Position numbers and translations under genes: made by a program. Below are positions 1 through 9,877 of a stretch of 36,262 nt of DNA, piece after piece. Each line of letters opens with the position of its first letter. Position 1 is the stretch's first letter. The stretch is from Leptolyngbya sp. Heron Island J. Its GTDB lineage: Bacteria; Cyanobacteriota; Cyanobacteriia; Phormidesmidales; Phormidesmidaceae. The DNA lies in contig NZ_AWNH01000058.1 in the NCBI RefSeq assembly GCF_000482245.1, positions 1 to 36,262 of the forward strand, read 5' to 3'. The notes under the pieces were generated by a model. The model was not told where the DNA came from. It did no database searches and saw only the letters and a list, made by a program, of their open reading frames with translations.

Positions 1-3000
1 TGGGAAGTACGACAGCGTGCAGCATGTCATGGCGTTCAACTAGCCGCTGCCACGCTTGATTAAATCGCTTCAAGTCAAAATGAGTGCTTTCAATTTCCAA
101 ATAGTTGTGTGTTGCTACGTTCCCTAGCTCAAAGGCAGTATCGCGTCCAATCCAGTAGGCCTGTTGAATGTCGGTTAATGGGAAAGGAGCGTTTAATTTT
201 GTCGGGTCAGGCGTTGCTTTTGGTAGTAAATCTGCTGCAACGTTATCGCCTTCAGAAGCAGAAGCCGCTTGATTTATTAAGTCTGCCAGGGCTGACACCG
301 TAGGAGTCTCAAAAAGACTGGCTAGGGGTAGCTTAACGCCGAAATGATCGCGAATCTGCGATAGGAGCTGCGTGGCTAGCAGAGAATGTCCCCCGATCTC
401 GAAAAAATTATCGTAGATTCCAATCGGCTCAATTTTTAACAGGTCCTGCCAACATTGAATTAGAACCTTCTCCACTGTGTTGCGAGGAGCGACATAAGCA
501 TTGCTTAATTGGGGGCGAGAGTAGTAAGCAGTGTCAACAGCGGGGGCAGATTCTGTTGCTGCTAATTCTTTTAATCCCAGCTCCTGACTTCTTAGAGCGT
601 CAAGCGGTCGGGTAGAGACCAGCACCTGAGGGAGGCCGCTGGCTAAGGCCCGCTGGAATGCTTGTACTCCTTCTTCTGATTTTATCCCGTAGCTTAAATG
701 CGCATCACGTTGATGCTTTAAACCTTCGGGAAGCTGGGTCTTGATAGCCATACCAATATCAGCCCAGGTATCCCAGTTAATGACCAATGTTCTCTGCTTT
801 CTGGCATAGCGACGCATGGCGATCGCATCTAAAAAGGCATTTGCCGCGCAGTAATCGACCTGTCCTGGTATGCCCACAATCGAGTTTAGGGAGGAAAAGA
901 GAACTAAAAAATCAAGGTTCAAATTCAATAAGGCGGCTTCTAATACCTGGGTACCGTTAACTTTTGGGCTGAGTACCCGAGCGGCTTGTTCTGAAGTTTT
1001 TAACTGAATTATGCCGCCACCAGCAACGCCTGCTGCATGCATAACACCATGTAAAGCGCCAAATTTTGCCTGTGCTTGTGAAATCGCGGCTTGCATTTGA
1101 GCCAGGTTGGTGACATCCCCTTGAACAATCTCGATTTCTGCCCCCAACTGAATTAGAGATTGAAGCAGGCTGATTTTTTGGCCAGTATCGCTGGGCTGTT
1201 CGTTTTCTACGGCCCAATCCGCCCACGTTGCTTGATCTGGGAAGGGCGATCGCGACACTAAAACCAACTTTGCTTGAACGGTGCGAGCCAGATACTCAGC
1301 TAGCACCAGGGCAAGGCTGCCCAAGCCTCCAGTAATTAGGTAAACTCCGTTTTGTCTCAGGGGCAGATCGTTCGTTGTCTTTAGGTGTACCGGTTCAAAA
1401 TCCTGTAGCCAGCGATGCTGCCCTCGATAAGCCACCATCTCATCGGCATTCGTTAAACTAAATTCGGCAATGAGATTCTGAGAAAAGACTTCAATTAAAT
1501 CTTTAGTCGGTGGGAAAGGAATATCAATGCTGCGGCAGGAAAAATTTGGATACTCCTTAGAAATGACTCGACACGGTCCGGTGATTAACGCTGCCTCTGG
1601 GTGAACCGATTCACCGATGACATCATGCAGTTGACTAGATATGACGATTAACTGGACCGAGCGATCAATATGCTTACCCATGGCCTGGGCTAAGAAAAGA
1701 AGACTGTAAAATCCTTTCTTTTCGGCCTCTTCTAAAACAGCGGGCGCTGTCGTCCAAAAATGGGCGATCTTACTGGGGATCTTGTTCTGGGCAACCAGGG
1801 TTTCTATGAGGGTGTCATAATCGTCTGCCCTATCTGGATTGATGGTGTACGATGTCTCATCAACTTGATAAAACCCTGTGCCTGCTCGTACTACAGTCAC
1901 ATGGTGAGACATTTCCCGAAGATGCTGTAGAAAGTGATTGTCTACTTCATTAGACTCTGCAAATACTAGCCAGTACTGGGCAAGACTGGCTGATATCTCA
2001 GCAGCACTGGGGGATGGCAAATGGGATCGCTTCCAGGTTGGTACATAAAACCAGTCATCTAGCGCCTGCCGCTGATTTGATGGTTTAGCGCCTGTAACGA
2101 GGCCAGGTTCCAACCAGTAACGCTGACGTTCAAACGGATAGGGGGGCAACGTTGTTCGCTGCCGCTGTTCCTGGGCATAAAATCCTGCCCAATCAATTGA
2201 AACACCGACCAGCCATAGCTGCCCTAAGGTGTTGAGCAAATGGGCCACATCTGATTGCTGATCATGGGGGTGACGAACAGATGATAAAACTGTCAAATGG
2301 GGCAGATTCTGGCTTTGCTGTTTTAATAAAGTGCTTAATGTTCGACCGGCTCCAACCTCCAGAAAAACAAGATTGGGCTGCTGTAATAACTCTTGAATAC
2401 CTGCTTGAAATTGAACTGTTTGACGCAGGTGGTTTAGCCAGTACTCTGGATTCGACACTTCGTCAGCCGTCACCCATGTTCCCGTTACATTGGAAATATA
2501 GGGAACTTCAGGCTGTTTAAAAGCTACTTGCTCAAGGCACCGTCGAAAGTCGTCTAAAATAGGCTCCATCATGACTGAGTGAAACCCGTGGGACGTATGT
2601 AGACGACGGTGCGCTACTCCCGATTGTGTCAATTGCTGCTCTAGCTGAGCGATGGCCTCAAGCGAACCAGAAATAACGCTGAGCGTGGGACTATTAACCA
2701 CTGCTAGAGCCAAAGCTGGATTTAGCAGTGGCTCAATTTCTTCAACGGGCAGCTGCACCGATATCATTGCGCCAGGAGACGTCTGCTGCATCAGCTGTCC
2801 CCGCGCAGCAATCACATTGAGCGCATCTTCTAAACTTAAAACACCGGATAAGCAAGCTGCCACATACTCTCCGATACTGTGACCGATCATGGCTTTGGGC
2901 CGAATGCCCCAACTCATCCAAAGCTGGGCTAAGGCATATTCCACAACAAAAATAGCGACCTGCGAAATTGCTGTTTGCTGCAGACGCTGATGGTCTGCAG

Positions 3001-4756
3001 TGGTGGTAGGGTAAATATGCTCGCGCAAATCAAATCCTAGGATCGGATGCAGTATTTCGGAGCAGCGATCAATGTGGAATCGAAACTCGGCTTCAGTTTG
3101 ATAGATTTCTTTAGCCATATTGGGGTACTGAGACCCCTGGCCTGGAAACATAAAAATAATTGTCTGCGCCTCTTGAGAGGCCTGGCGCGTTAATAAACGA
3201 GGGGAAGCCTCTGATGAAAGCACCTGCTGCGCATCCTCAACGCTCTGACAGACCGCAATTCGCCGATGTGCAAAGACTTTGCGTCCGGTTTGTAGCGTGT
3301 AGGCAACATTGGCTAAGTTCTGTTCGGGAGATGAATTTAAATATTGCGCTAGCTTTGTGGTTGAAGCGTCTAACGCTGGAGACGTTTTCGCTGAAACAGC
3401 AAGCAGCTGCCATGGACGAGATGTTGTTGTTGATACATGGGACGGTGCCTCCTCAAGTACGACGTGGGCATTTGTTCCCCCCATGCCAAAAGAACTCACG
3501 CCGGCTCGGCGTGGTGTGCCATTCCTCTGCCACTCAGTGAGCTCGGTATTAACACAGAAAGGGCTGTTGATAAAATCAATATCTGGATTAGGCGTTTCAA
3601 AGTTGAGCGTTGGTGGTAATACTTTGTGCTGTAGTGATAGAACCGTCTTGATTAATCCTGTAATGCCAGCCGCTGCATTGAGATGCCCCACGTTGGTTTT
3701 AACAGAACCAAGCCTGCAGTAGCCTTTTTTAGTCGTACTTTGTCGAAAAGCCTGAGTCAGGGCAGTGACTTCGATGGGGTCCCCCAGTGCTGTTCCAGTG
3801 CCGTGGGCTTCAACATATTGAACCGAATCTGCCTGTACTCCTGAAACTTCTAGCGCTTCGGCAATAACGGACGCCTGGGCATTGAGGCTGGGGGCTGTGT
3901 AACCAACTTTCATGGCTCCGTCATTGTTAATCGCCGAGCCTTTAATCACGGCATAGATATGATCCCGGCTTGCGATCGCATCGTCTAATCGTTTGAGCAC
4001 AACAATGCCCACACCGTTACCAAAAACAGTTCCCTGAGCCTTAGCATCAAACGCGCGACAGTGGCCATCGGGAGAAAGAATTCCCTTCTCCTGATACAAG
4101 TAACCCGACTTTTGAGGCAGTCGAACAGTCACACCCCCCGCTAACGCCATGTCTGCTTCACCGCTTAACAGACTTTGACAGGCAAAGTGAACGCTGACTA
4201 ATGAAGTAGAACAGGCAGTTTGGACATTAACACTAGGTCCTTTTAAATTGAACTTGTAAGATACGCGAGCCGGTAAATGATCGTTCTCATTGCCAATAAA
4301 AATTTCAGTCGGATCGCCTGAAATTTGTTTCTGTTGCGATAAAAGATTAAATAACAAATAGTTACTTAGCGTTGCGCCAGCAAAGATGCCAACTTTACCC
4401 CCATAGCTCCCAGGATTATAAGCGGCATCTTCTAGAGCTTCCCAGGCACATTCCAGGAATAATCGATGTTGGGGATCGGTAATTTCTGCTTCCTTGGGAC
4501 TAAAGCCAAAGAAATTAGCATCAAAGCAATCCACCTCTTCAAGAAAAGCGCCAGCTTTTACATAGCTTGGATGACGAAGCGCAGACGGATCTTGACCAGA
4601 GGCAATCAGTTCATCCTCTGTAAAACTGACGATGGACTCAACTCCGTTCTTTAAATTTTGCCAAAACTGATCAATATTTTTAGCACCTGGAAAACGCCCT
4701 GCCATACCAATAATGGCAATCTCATCTAAGTGTTCAATCGAATCAGATTGATACAT
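1..4756 (-). CDS. Modular polyketide synthase KS-AT-KR-carrier followed by a heterocyclisation domain (3' part missing)
   Basis: The frame is open from the ATG at 4756 to the left edge (1585 codons, no in-frame stop) and continues beyond it. Domains: KS about 10-435 with Cys182, His318 and His358 (TACSTS, EAHGTGT, VGHLNAAAG); AT about 530-830 with GHSIGE around Ser627 and HGFHS at 723-727, closest to the malonyl-type HAFHS; ketoreductase with TGGLGSLA at 1142-1149 and a YxxxN pair at Tyr1302/Asn1306, so apparently active; a peptidyl-type carrier with GGHSL, Ser1458; then FPLTDIQQAYWIGR at 1525-1538, the opening motif of Cy (cyclisation) domains. It should extend the chain by one malonyl unit, reduce the ketone to a hydroxyl and pass it to a heterocyclising module. 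A GGAG ribosome site lies 7 nt before the ATG. The gene follows the decarboxylase by 21 nt. An adenylation domain, and possibly the release domain, should lie past the edge. Confidence 0.93.
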   Translation of the reverse strand, partial: MYQSDSIEHLDEIAIIGMAGRFPGAKNIDQFWQNLKNGVESIVSFTEDELIASGQDPSALRHPSYVKAGAFLEEVDCFDANFFGFSPKEAEITDPQHRLFLECAWEALEDAAYNPGSYGGKVGIFAGATLSNYLLFNLLSQQKQISGDPTEIFIGNENDHLPARVSYKFNLKGPSVNVQTACSTSLVSVHFACQSLLSGEADMALAGGVTVRLPQKSGYLYQEKGILSPDGHCRAFDAKAQGTVFGNGVGIVVLKRLDDAIASRDHIYAVIKGSAINNDGAMKVGYTAPSLNAQASVIAEALEVSGVQADSVQYVEAHGTGTALGDPIEVTALTQAFRQSTTKKGYCRLGSVKTNVGHLNAAAGITGLIKTVLSLQHKVLPPTLNFETPNPDIDFINSPFCVNTELTEWQRNGTPRRAGVSSFGMGGTNAHVVLEEAPSHVSTTTSRPWQLLAVSAKTSPALDASTTKLAQYLNSSPEQNLANVAYTLQTGRKVFAHRRIAVCQSVEDAQQVLSSEASPRLLTRQASQEAQTIIFMFPGQGSQYPNMAKEIYQTEAEFRFHIDRCSEILHPILGFDLREHIYPTTTADHQRLQQTAISQVAIFVVEYALAQLWMSWGIRPKAMIGHSIGEYVAACLSGVLSLEDALNVIAARGQLMQQTSPGAMISVQLPVEEIEPLLNPALALAVVNSPTLSVISGSLEAIAQLEQQLTQSGVAHRRLHTSHGFHSVMMEPILDDFRRCLEQVAFKQPEVPYISNVTGTWVTADEVSNPEYWLNHLRQTVQFQAGIQELLQQPNLVFLEVGAGRTLSTLLKQQSQNLPHLTVLSSVRHPHDQQSDVAHLLNTLGQLWLVGVSIDWAGFYAQEQRQRTTLPPYPFERQRYWLEPGLVTGAKPSNQRQALDDWFYVPTWKRSHLPSPSAAEISASLAQYWLVFAESNEVDNHFLQHLREMSHHVTVVRAGTGFYQVDETSYTINPDRADDYDTLIETLVAQNKIPSKIAHFWTTAPAVLEEAEKKGFYSLLFLAQAMGKHIDRSVQLIVISSQLHDVIGESVHPEAALITGPCRVISKEYPNFSCRSIDIPFPPTKDLIEVFSQNLIAEFSLTNADEMVAYRGQHRWLQDFEPVHLKTTNDLPLRQNGVYLITGGLGSLALVLAEYLARTVQAKLVLVSRSPFPDQATWADWAVENEQPSDTGQKISLLQSLIQLGAEIEIVQGDVTNLAQMQAAISQAQAKFGALHGVMHAAGVAGGGIIQLKTSEQAARVLSPKVNGTQVLEAALLNLNLDFLVLFSSLNSIVGIPGQVDYCAANAFLDAIAMRRYARKQRTLVINWDTWADIGMAIKTQLPEGLKHQRDAHLSYGIKSEEGVQAFQRALASGLPQVLVSTRPLDALRSQELGLKELAATESAPAVDTAYYSRPQLSNAYVAPRNTVEKVLIQCWQDLLKIEPIGIYDNFFEIGGHSLLATQLLSQIRDHFGVKLPLASLFETPTVSALADLINQAASASEGDNVAADLLPKATPDPTKLNAPFPLTDIQQAYWIGRDTAFELGNVATHNYLEIESTHFDLKRFNQAWQRLVERHDMLHAVVLP

Positions 4757-4777
4757 GAGAAAACTCCAATCAATTTA

Positions 4778-6427
4778 CTAGCTAGCGGATTGTTCTTTTA
4801 ACAGTGATTGCTCCAACTCCAGAGCAATCTGTATCTGATCGTTCAAAACATCTTCAATGTCGCTTTCAGTCGTACAAGGGTTGGCAATTACCGCTCGAAG
4901 CGCAGTAATTGCCAACCCTTTGCCGTAAGCTGTTGTCTTAGTAACCGTCCTAGAAATAAAGGTCTGACCGATTTGACGCTGGAATTTCTGCAGCTGCTGA
5001 TTGAACAGATTAATGGCATTGTTATCTGCCTGAGTTAGCTTCCCGAGAGCGGCTAAGGATCTCCATCGACTGGGTAAATATCGATAAAGTAAAATGTTCA
5101 TCTCTGGCTCAGCAAGTAGCTCAAATTCAGGATGACTCAATATATGGTTAGCCATATATTGAGTTTTTCTCACGCCTTCATCGACAAGCACCTCGTATCC
5201 CTCAACGCCAATCAGATTTAGCCCAGCATGTAAACATAGGGCAGAAGCCGGACGAGACCCTTCAAGAGAGCGCCTGCCCAAATCTCCTGAACCATCCCGT
5301 GCTGTATAGGTAGCCCGCTTTTGAATGACATTGGCTAGATGGGGATTTTGGAGCAAAACCATACCAAGCCCCATGGGTAAGTAGAGTTGTTTATGCCCAT
5401 CAATGGTCACAGAATCCGCTTGGGCAATGCCGACTAACTTTTTAGCATGTTGTTTAGAAAACAACAGTGGACCACCCCAGGCTGCATCCACATGAAAATG
5501 TGTGTTTGCTGCCTGAGCTATGTCAGCAATCTCTTTTAACGAATCAATACCCCCAGAGTCGGTTGTGCCCGCAATACCGACAATCGCAATGATACAGATA
5601 TTGCGGCGGCGACATTCGGCAACAGTTTGGCGCAGAGTTTGAAGCTCAATCCGATTTTGATGATCCGCTGGTATGCGAATAAGGCCTTGGGCACCAATTC
5701 CCAGTAAATCGGCTGCTTTATCAAAGGAATAGTGCATTAGGCTAGAGCCAATAATCACGGCCCTGTCATAGTCATAAAATTTTAATGCTGCTGCTAAGCC
5801 TGATTTTTCCACCCCTGCAAACTCCTCGGTCGCTCCCAGGACTGAATTGCGGGCACACCACAGCGCTGAGATATTAGCTGAGGTGCCGCCAGAGGTAACG
5901 ATGCCCAGGGTGCTACCGTTTTCCTGTATGTGTTGCTGATAAAAGCTTTCTGAGAATCCATAAACCAACCGATGCATCATTCCTAACGCTTGGCGTTCAT
6001 GGAGTGTGAGCGTCTTAGCTGTTTCGGTTTTGACAACATTTTGATTCATTGCCACGATCAGTTTTGCTAGCGGTCTAACAAAATAGGGCAATGCCGAAGT
6101 CATATGCCCAATAAAACGCGGTGAAGATGTATGGTTTGAGTGGTTAACGACCGTGCCATACAAAAACTTCAGATAGTGGTCTAACTCTAGAGGTTTTAAC
6201 GGAATCTGGCTATCAATGAAGCTAGACGTTAGCGATGTCAATCCGGCATTTGTACTGGTATAGCGAGCGGATAAGAAATCTTGAGAAATCTCTGAGATGC
6301 TCTGTTCCATAGCCTTTTCTTCATGGACTGAAACAGAAAATAAGCTGTGCACATACGCTTTAATATCTGTTGATACGTCAAATTCAGATAAATTAAAGGA
6401 TTGAGGTTCCGTCTGTTCCACTGACAT
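4778..6427 (-). CDS. PLP-dependent group II decarboxylase, probably aspartate 1-decarboxylase (PanP-like) making beta-alanine
   Basis: The open frame reaches a TTG at 6442, but I prefer the ATG at 6427 (549 residues; MSVEQTEPQ start). Neither start has a strong ribosome site. Counting from the TTG, the family signatures are TSGGTSANIS at 183-192, a histidine at 237 that could stack on PLP, HVDAAWGG at 317-324 with the PLP-binding Asp319, and the Schiff-base lysine Lys351 in DGHKQLYLP. The size, the long N-terminal extension and the KTETAKTLTLHERQALGMMH stretch resemble the PanP-type aspartate decarboxylases of vibrios. Glutamate or 2,4-diaminobutyrate decarboxylase are the alternatives. It lies between an NRPS gene whose adenylation code reads as beta-alanine and a PKS gene, 41 and 21 nt from them. 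The simplest reading is that it decarboxylates L-aspartate to beta-alanine for the neighbouring NRPS. The substrate is inferred; the fold and the catalytic lysine are seen. Confidence 0.88.
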   Translation of the reverse strand: MSVEQTEPQSFNLSEFDVSTDIKAYVHSLFSVSVHEEKAMEQSISEISQDFLSARYTSTNAGLTSLTSSFIDSQIPLKPLELDHYLKFLYGTVVNHSNHTSSPRFIGHMTSALPYFVRPLAKLIVAMNQNVVKTETAKTLTLHERQALGMMHRLVYGFSESFYQQHIQENGSTLGIVTSGGTSANISALWCARNSVLGATEEFAGVEKSGLAAALKFYDYDRAVIIGSSLMHYSFDKAADLLGIGAQGLIRIPADHQNRIELQTLRQTVAECRRRNICIIAIVGIAGTTDSGGIDSLKEIADIAQAANTHFHVDAAWGGPLLFSKQHAKKLVGIAQADSVTIDGHKQLYLPMGLGMVLLQNPHLANVIQKRATYTARDGSGDLGRRSLEGSRPASALCLHAGLNLIGVEGYEVLVDEGVRKTQYMANHILSHPEFELLAEPEMNILLYRYLPSRWRSLAALGKLTQADNNAINLFNQQLQKFQRQIGQTFISRTVTKTTAYGKGLAITALRAVIANPCTTESDIEDVLNDQIQIALELEQSLLKEQSAS

Positions 6428-6468
6428 AGGCTTACACTTCAACTAATATGTTTTGATTAATCAGGAGA

Positions 6469-9400
6469 TTAAGGTGTCTTCAGTCTAGTTCGCACGGCTT
6501 TCTGGCGCTGCATTAAAACCTTACGGTTTTTAGGAGAGCTGGTACTCTCTTGTTCAGCAACGCGTCTTGACTCCTGGCTAGGCTGTCCGAGACGCTGAGC
6601 TAACGTGCGAATAGTTGAATATTTGAATAATTCAACGATGGAAATCTTGCTGTTGAGCCGGACTTCTAACTGATTATGCACTCTCATCAATAAGAGTGAA
6701 TGACCGCCTAAATCGAAAAAGTTATCTTCAACACCAACCTGTTCTGTCTGGAGTATATTTTTCCAAATCTCAACGAGCTTCTCCTCCATATCAGTTTTGG
6801 GAGAGATGAAGGGTTGAATACTATGGTTGCGAGTAACGCTGATAGCAGCAAGTTTCAACCGATTAACCTTGCCATTCGGATTGAGCGGGAATTCCTCTAG
6901 CCTGGTGAACGAAGATGGAATCATAAAGCCTGGCAGCTTTCTAGCGAGAAACTGTCGTAATGCGGCAGCGGTAGGAGTCTGCCCAGATGCCCTAATCCAG
7001 TAGGCAACTAACTTGAAATCTCCTGAGTACTCCGTCTGTGCTGTTGTGACTACACTTGCCTTGATGTCGGGGTGTTGAGCCAGAACTGCTTCAATCTCTC
7101 CTACCTCTATTCGATAGCCGCGAACTTTGACTTGATGATCGACGCGGCCTAGAAACTCAATTTGGCCATTGGCGCGGTAGCGGGCTAAATCGCCGGTTTT
7201 AAATAGTTTTGCTTCAGTCTGTGAGCAAAATAGATGGGGGATAAAGCGTTCATTGGTTAATTCAGGCCGATGCAAATATCCCGCTGCTAGTCCAGCTCCA
7301 CCAATGTACAGCTCACCGGCAACGTTAATTGGCACAGGCTGGCGATGCCTGTCTAGAATGTACACCTCAGTATTAGCAATGGGTCTGCCAATGGGGAGGC
7401 TATTAACTGGTAGCTGTGGCGCAGAAACAGCATAGGCAGTGACGTCTGCTGCAACCTCCGAAGAACCATACAGATTTAATAAAACTGCGTTTGGCAGTCT
7501 GTTTTGAAACTGTTGACATACGTCAGGTGTAAGTGCTTCACCGCTGGTAATCCAAAGCTTCAGGTCAGGCAGGCTGTACTGTAGCTCCGCAAGGGCCTCC
7601 AGTAAAACCTGGAGCAAAGAGGGAACCAGGACAATCCGCGTAATGCGATCGCACGCCAGCATGTCCAATAAACGCGATGAATCTATCAAAATTGAATCTG
7701 GTATGATCACCGTCTTGACCCCCTTTAATAGGGGACCAAAAATTTCCCATACAGAATCTACAAAGCTGAGGGATGTCTTCTGACAGCAGATTTCGTGTTG
7801 TTCAAAAGGATAAGCATCCCACATCCAAGCAAAGCGATTAATTGCTCCACGGTGGGTTCCCAACACGCCTTTAGGTGTGCCTGTAGAGCCAGAAGTGTAC
7901 ATAACATAGGCAATCTCATTAGCGATGGGCCGATCAAGATTTTCAGCACTCTGCTGAGCAATGGCCCCTGGCTCTAAACAAACAAGCTGAATGCTCTGAT
8001 TAACGGAGCCATCGTTTTTATTATCATTTGCGGCTATGGACTGAATTAAATCATTGCCTAGTTTTTGCTCGGAGATTAATGCGGCGGCTTGAGCGTCCTC
8101 TAACATCCAAGCTAGCCTCTCTGACGGATAGGCTGGATCAAGAGGTAAGTAAATAGCACCTATTTTGAGAATACCAAGCAAAGCGGCAACCAAATCTGGC
8201 GATCGCTGCAGACACACCCCAATCACAGGGTTAGAACCCAGTTCAAGGGACTGTAAATAATGTGCAACTTGATTTGCCCTCTGATTGAGATTGTCATAGG
8301 TCCATTCTTCATCCCAATATTTAAGGGCAGCCGCTTGAGGAGAACGCTCAGCTTGCGCTTCGAACAGTTGGGAAATGCTTGAATCAGTAGGAAAGTCAGC
8401 CCGATTATCATTCCATTTCAACAGCTGATGTCTTTCCCCATCAGTCAGATAGGCAATATCCCATAGACTCTGATTAAAATTCGCCACCATACTCTCTAGA
8501 ACAGTTTGCAGGTGTCCCAATATTCGAGCTACGGTATCTCTTGCAAACGACTGAGCTTCACCAATGACTTTTATCTGTAGCGATTCTCCAGGTACGATCA
8601 TCACCGTTAGAGGATAGGGGCTTTGCTCCAGAGGCCTAACCTGTTGCACCGCTAACCCACCTTGACTAGTTAGCGTTGAATTGGGGGCAGGATAATTCTC
8701 AAAAATAACAATGCTATCAAATAACCTTGTGTTAGCCGGTATTTGACTAACCCGTTGAATGTCAGCTAGGGGGGTGTGTTCATATTGGCCTAGTTCAACA
8801 AATTCAGCCTGTAAGTCCGTTAACCATGGCAGAAGTGATGAATTTCCAGGAACCTTTACCCGCATGGGTAAGGTATTGATAAACAACCCGATACCGTTTT
8901 CAATGCCTGGCAAACCACCCTGACGACCAGATACGGTCACGCCAAAAACAACATCATCGCTGTTGCTGTAGTGGCTTAGTAACAACGCCCAAGCTCCCTG
9001 CAGCAGGGTGTTAAATGTTAAGTGATGCTGTTGAGCACATTGTTTCAGAGCCGAAGTCGTAGAGGTATTAAACTCAATTTGCTCTTCATGATAGTTACTG
9101 GATGAGGTAATTTCAAAGCCAACGCGATGATCTACCGGTAGCTGGGTAGGCACCTCAAATCCTTGCAGCGCTTCCCGCCAAAACTGCAAAGATTCTTCCT
9201 GATTTTGCTGCTCTAGCCAAACAACATAGCTGTGATAGGAAAATGGTGGTATCTGAGGAACCGACTTGCCCGCCAGGTTTGCAGTATAGGTATCAAAAAC
9301 CTCCTGTAATACCAATGCCATCGACCACCCATCCAGCAGAATATGATGGTAGCTCCAGACTAAGGAATAAACGTCGCGACTAAGCTGAATGAGTACAAAC

Positions 9401-9810
9401 CGCATCAGCGGAGCTTGATTTAAATCAAAACCCTGCTGTCGGTCCGACTCAAGTAAGGCATCTAACTGTATCTGCTGCTGACTGTCAGACAATGAACACC
9501 AATCAAGCTGTTGCCAAGGCAGAGAAATCTCTCGCCTGACAATCTGTACCGGTTTGACACATTTCTTCCATACTGGGAAAGTACGAAATATAGGGTGTCT
9601 ATTGGCCACCGTCTGCCATGCCTTCTGTAGTGCTAGGCAATTCAAATTACCCTTGAATGTCAAACAAAGCTGAGTGACATAGACACCCGGCTGAGCGCTA
9701 TATAAAGTATGAAAAAGTAGCCCCTGCTGTAGGGGAGAAAGTGGATAGATGTCTTCAATGTTTCGTTTGGTCATTACTGGCACCCGTTGAGAACTGTTGA
9801 GGGCAGACAT
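6469..9810 (-). CDS. NRPS module C-A-PCP, predicted to add beta-alanine
   Basis: A single module of 1113 residues. The condensation domain (about 20-450) opens with IYPLSPLQQGLLFH and has HHILLDG at 155-161. This start is typical of DCL domains, which accept a D-configured donor, and the upstream protein ends in an epimerase. The adenylation domain (about 480-990) has YTSGSTGTPKG at 638-648, LFKTGDLARY at 869-878 and NGKVNR at 979-984. Reading the pocket by alignment to GrsA gives V-D-W-V-I-S-L-A-D, the published beta-alanine code. The PCP has FFDLGGHSL with Ser1038. No thioesterase or reductase follows; instead the protein ends in a basic tail (1080-1113, KAVRTRLKTP at the end), probably a docking element for the next KS. 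The start at 9810 has no clear ribosome site, and an internal Met13 is an alternative. It follows the previous gene by 67 nt. Confidence 0.95.
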   Translation of the reverse strand: MSALNSSQRVPVMTKRNIEDIYPLSPLQQGLLFHTLYSAQPGVYVTQLCLTFKGNLNCLALQKAWQTVANRHPIFRTFPVWKKCVKPVQIVRREISLPWQQLDWCSLSDSQQQIQLDALLESDRQQGFDLNQAPLMRFVLIQLSRDVYSLVWSYHHILLDGWSMALVLQEVFDTYTANLAGKSVPQIPPFSYHSYVVWLEQQNQEESLQFWREALQGFEVPTQLPVDHRVGFEITSSSNYHEEQIEFNTSTTSALKQCAQQHHLTFNTLLQGAWALLLSHYSNSDDVVFGVTVSGRQGGLPGIENGIGLFINTLPMRVKVPGNSSLLPWLTDLQAEFVELGQYEHTPLADIQRVSQIPANTRLFDSIVIFENYPAPNSTLTSQGGLAVQQVRPLEQSPYPLTVMIVPGESLQIKVIGEAQSFARDTVARILGHLQTVLESMVANFNQSLWDIAYLTDGERHQLLKWNDNRADFPTDSSISQLFEAQAERSPQAAALKYWDEEWTYDNLNQRANQVAHYLQSLELGSNPVIGVCLQRSPDLVAALLGILKIGAIYLPLDPAYPSERLAWMLEDAQAAALISEQKLGNDLIQSIAANDNKNDGSVNQSIQLVCLEPGAIAQQSAENLDRPIANEIAYVMYTSGSTGTPKGVLGTHRGAINRFAWMWDAYPFEQHEICCQKTSLSFVDSVWEIFGPLLKGVKTVIIPDSILIDSSRLLDMLACDRITRIVLVPSLLQVLLEALAELQYSLPDLKLWITSGEALTPDVCQQFQNRLPNAVLLNLYGSSEVAADVTAYAVSAPQLPVNSLPIGRPIANTEVYILDRHRQPVPINVAGELYIGGAGLAAGYLHRPELTNERFIPHLFCSQTEAKLFKTGDLARYRANGQIEFLGRVDHQVKVRGYRIEVGEIEAVLAQHPDIKASVVTTAQTEYSGDFKLVAYWIRASGQTPTAAALRQFLARKLPGFMIPSSFTRLEEFPLNPNGKVNRLKLAAISVTRNHSIQPFISPKTDMEEKLVEIWKNILQTEQVGVEDNFFDLGGHSLLLMRVHNQLEVRLNSKISIVELFKYSTIRTLAQRLGQPSQESRRVAEQESTSSPKNRKVLMQRQKAVRTRLKTP

Positions 9811-9877
9811 GGTTGGCGCAATAATTTGCTTGATCTAAATTCTGCATAACAATGTTCAAGCAGCTGATTTCTCTAAC

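Noticed and set aside
4778-6442. Glutamate or diaminobutyrate decarboxylase
   Set aside because: The fold allows these, but the neighbouring beta-alanine code makes aspartate the better substrate; I kept the alternatives in the entry.
6469-9810. Terminal thioesterase or reductase on the beta-Ala NRPS
   Set aside because: Only about 70 residues follow the carrier serine and they form the rest of the PCP and a basic tail, so the chain must be passed on.
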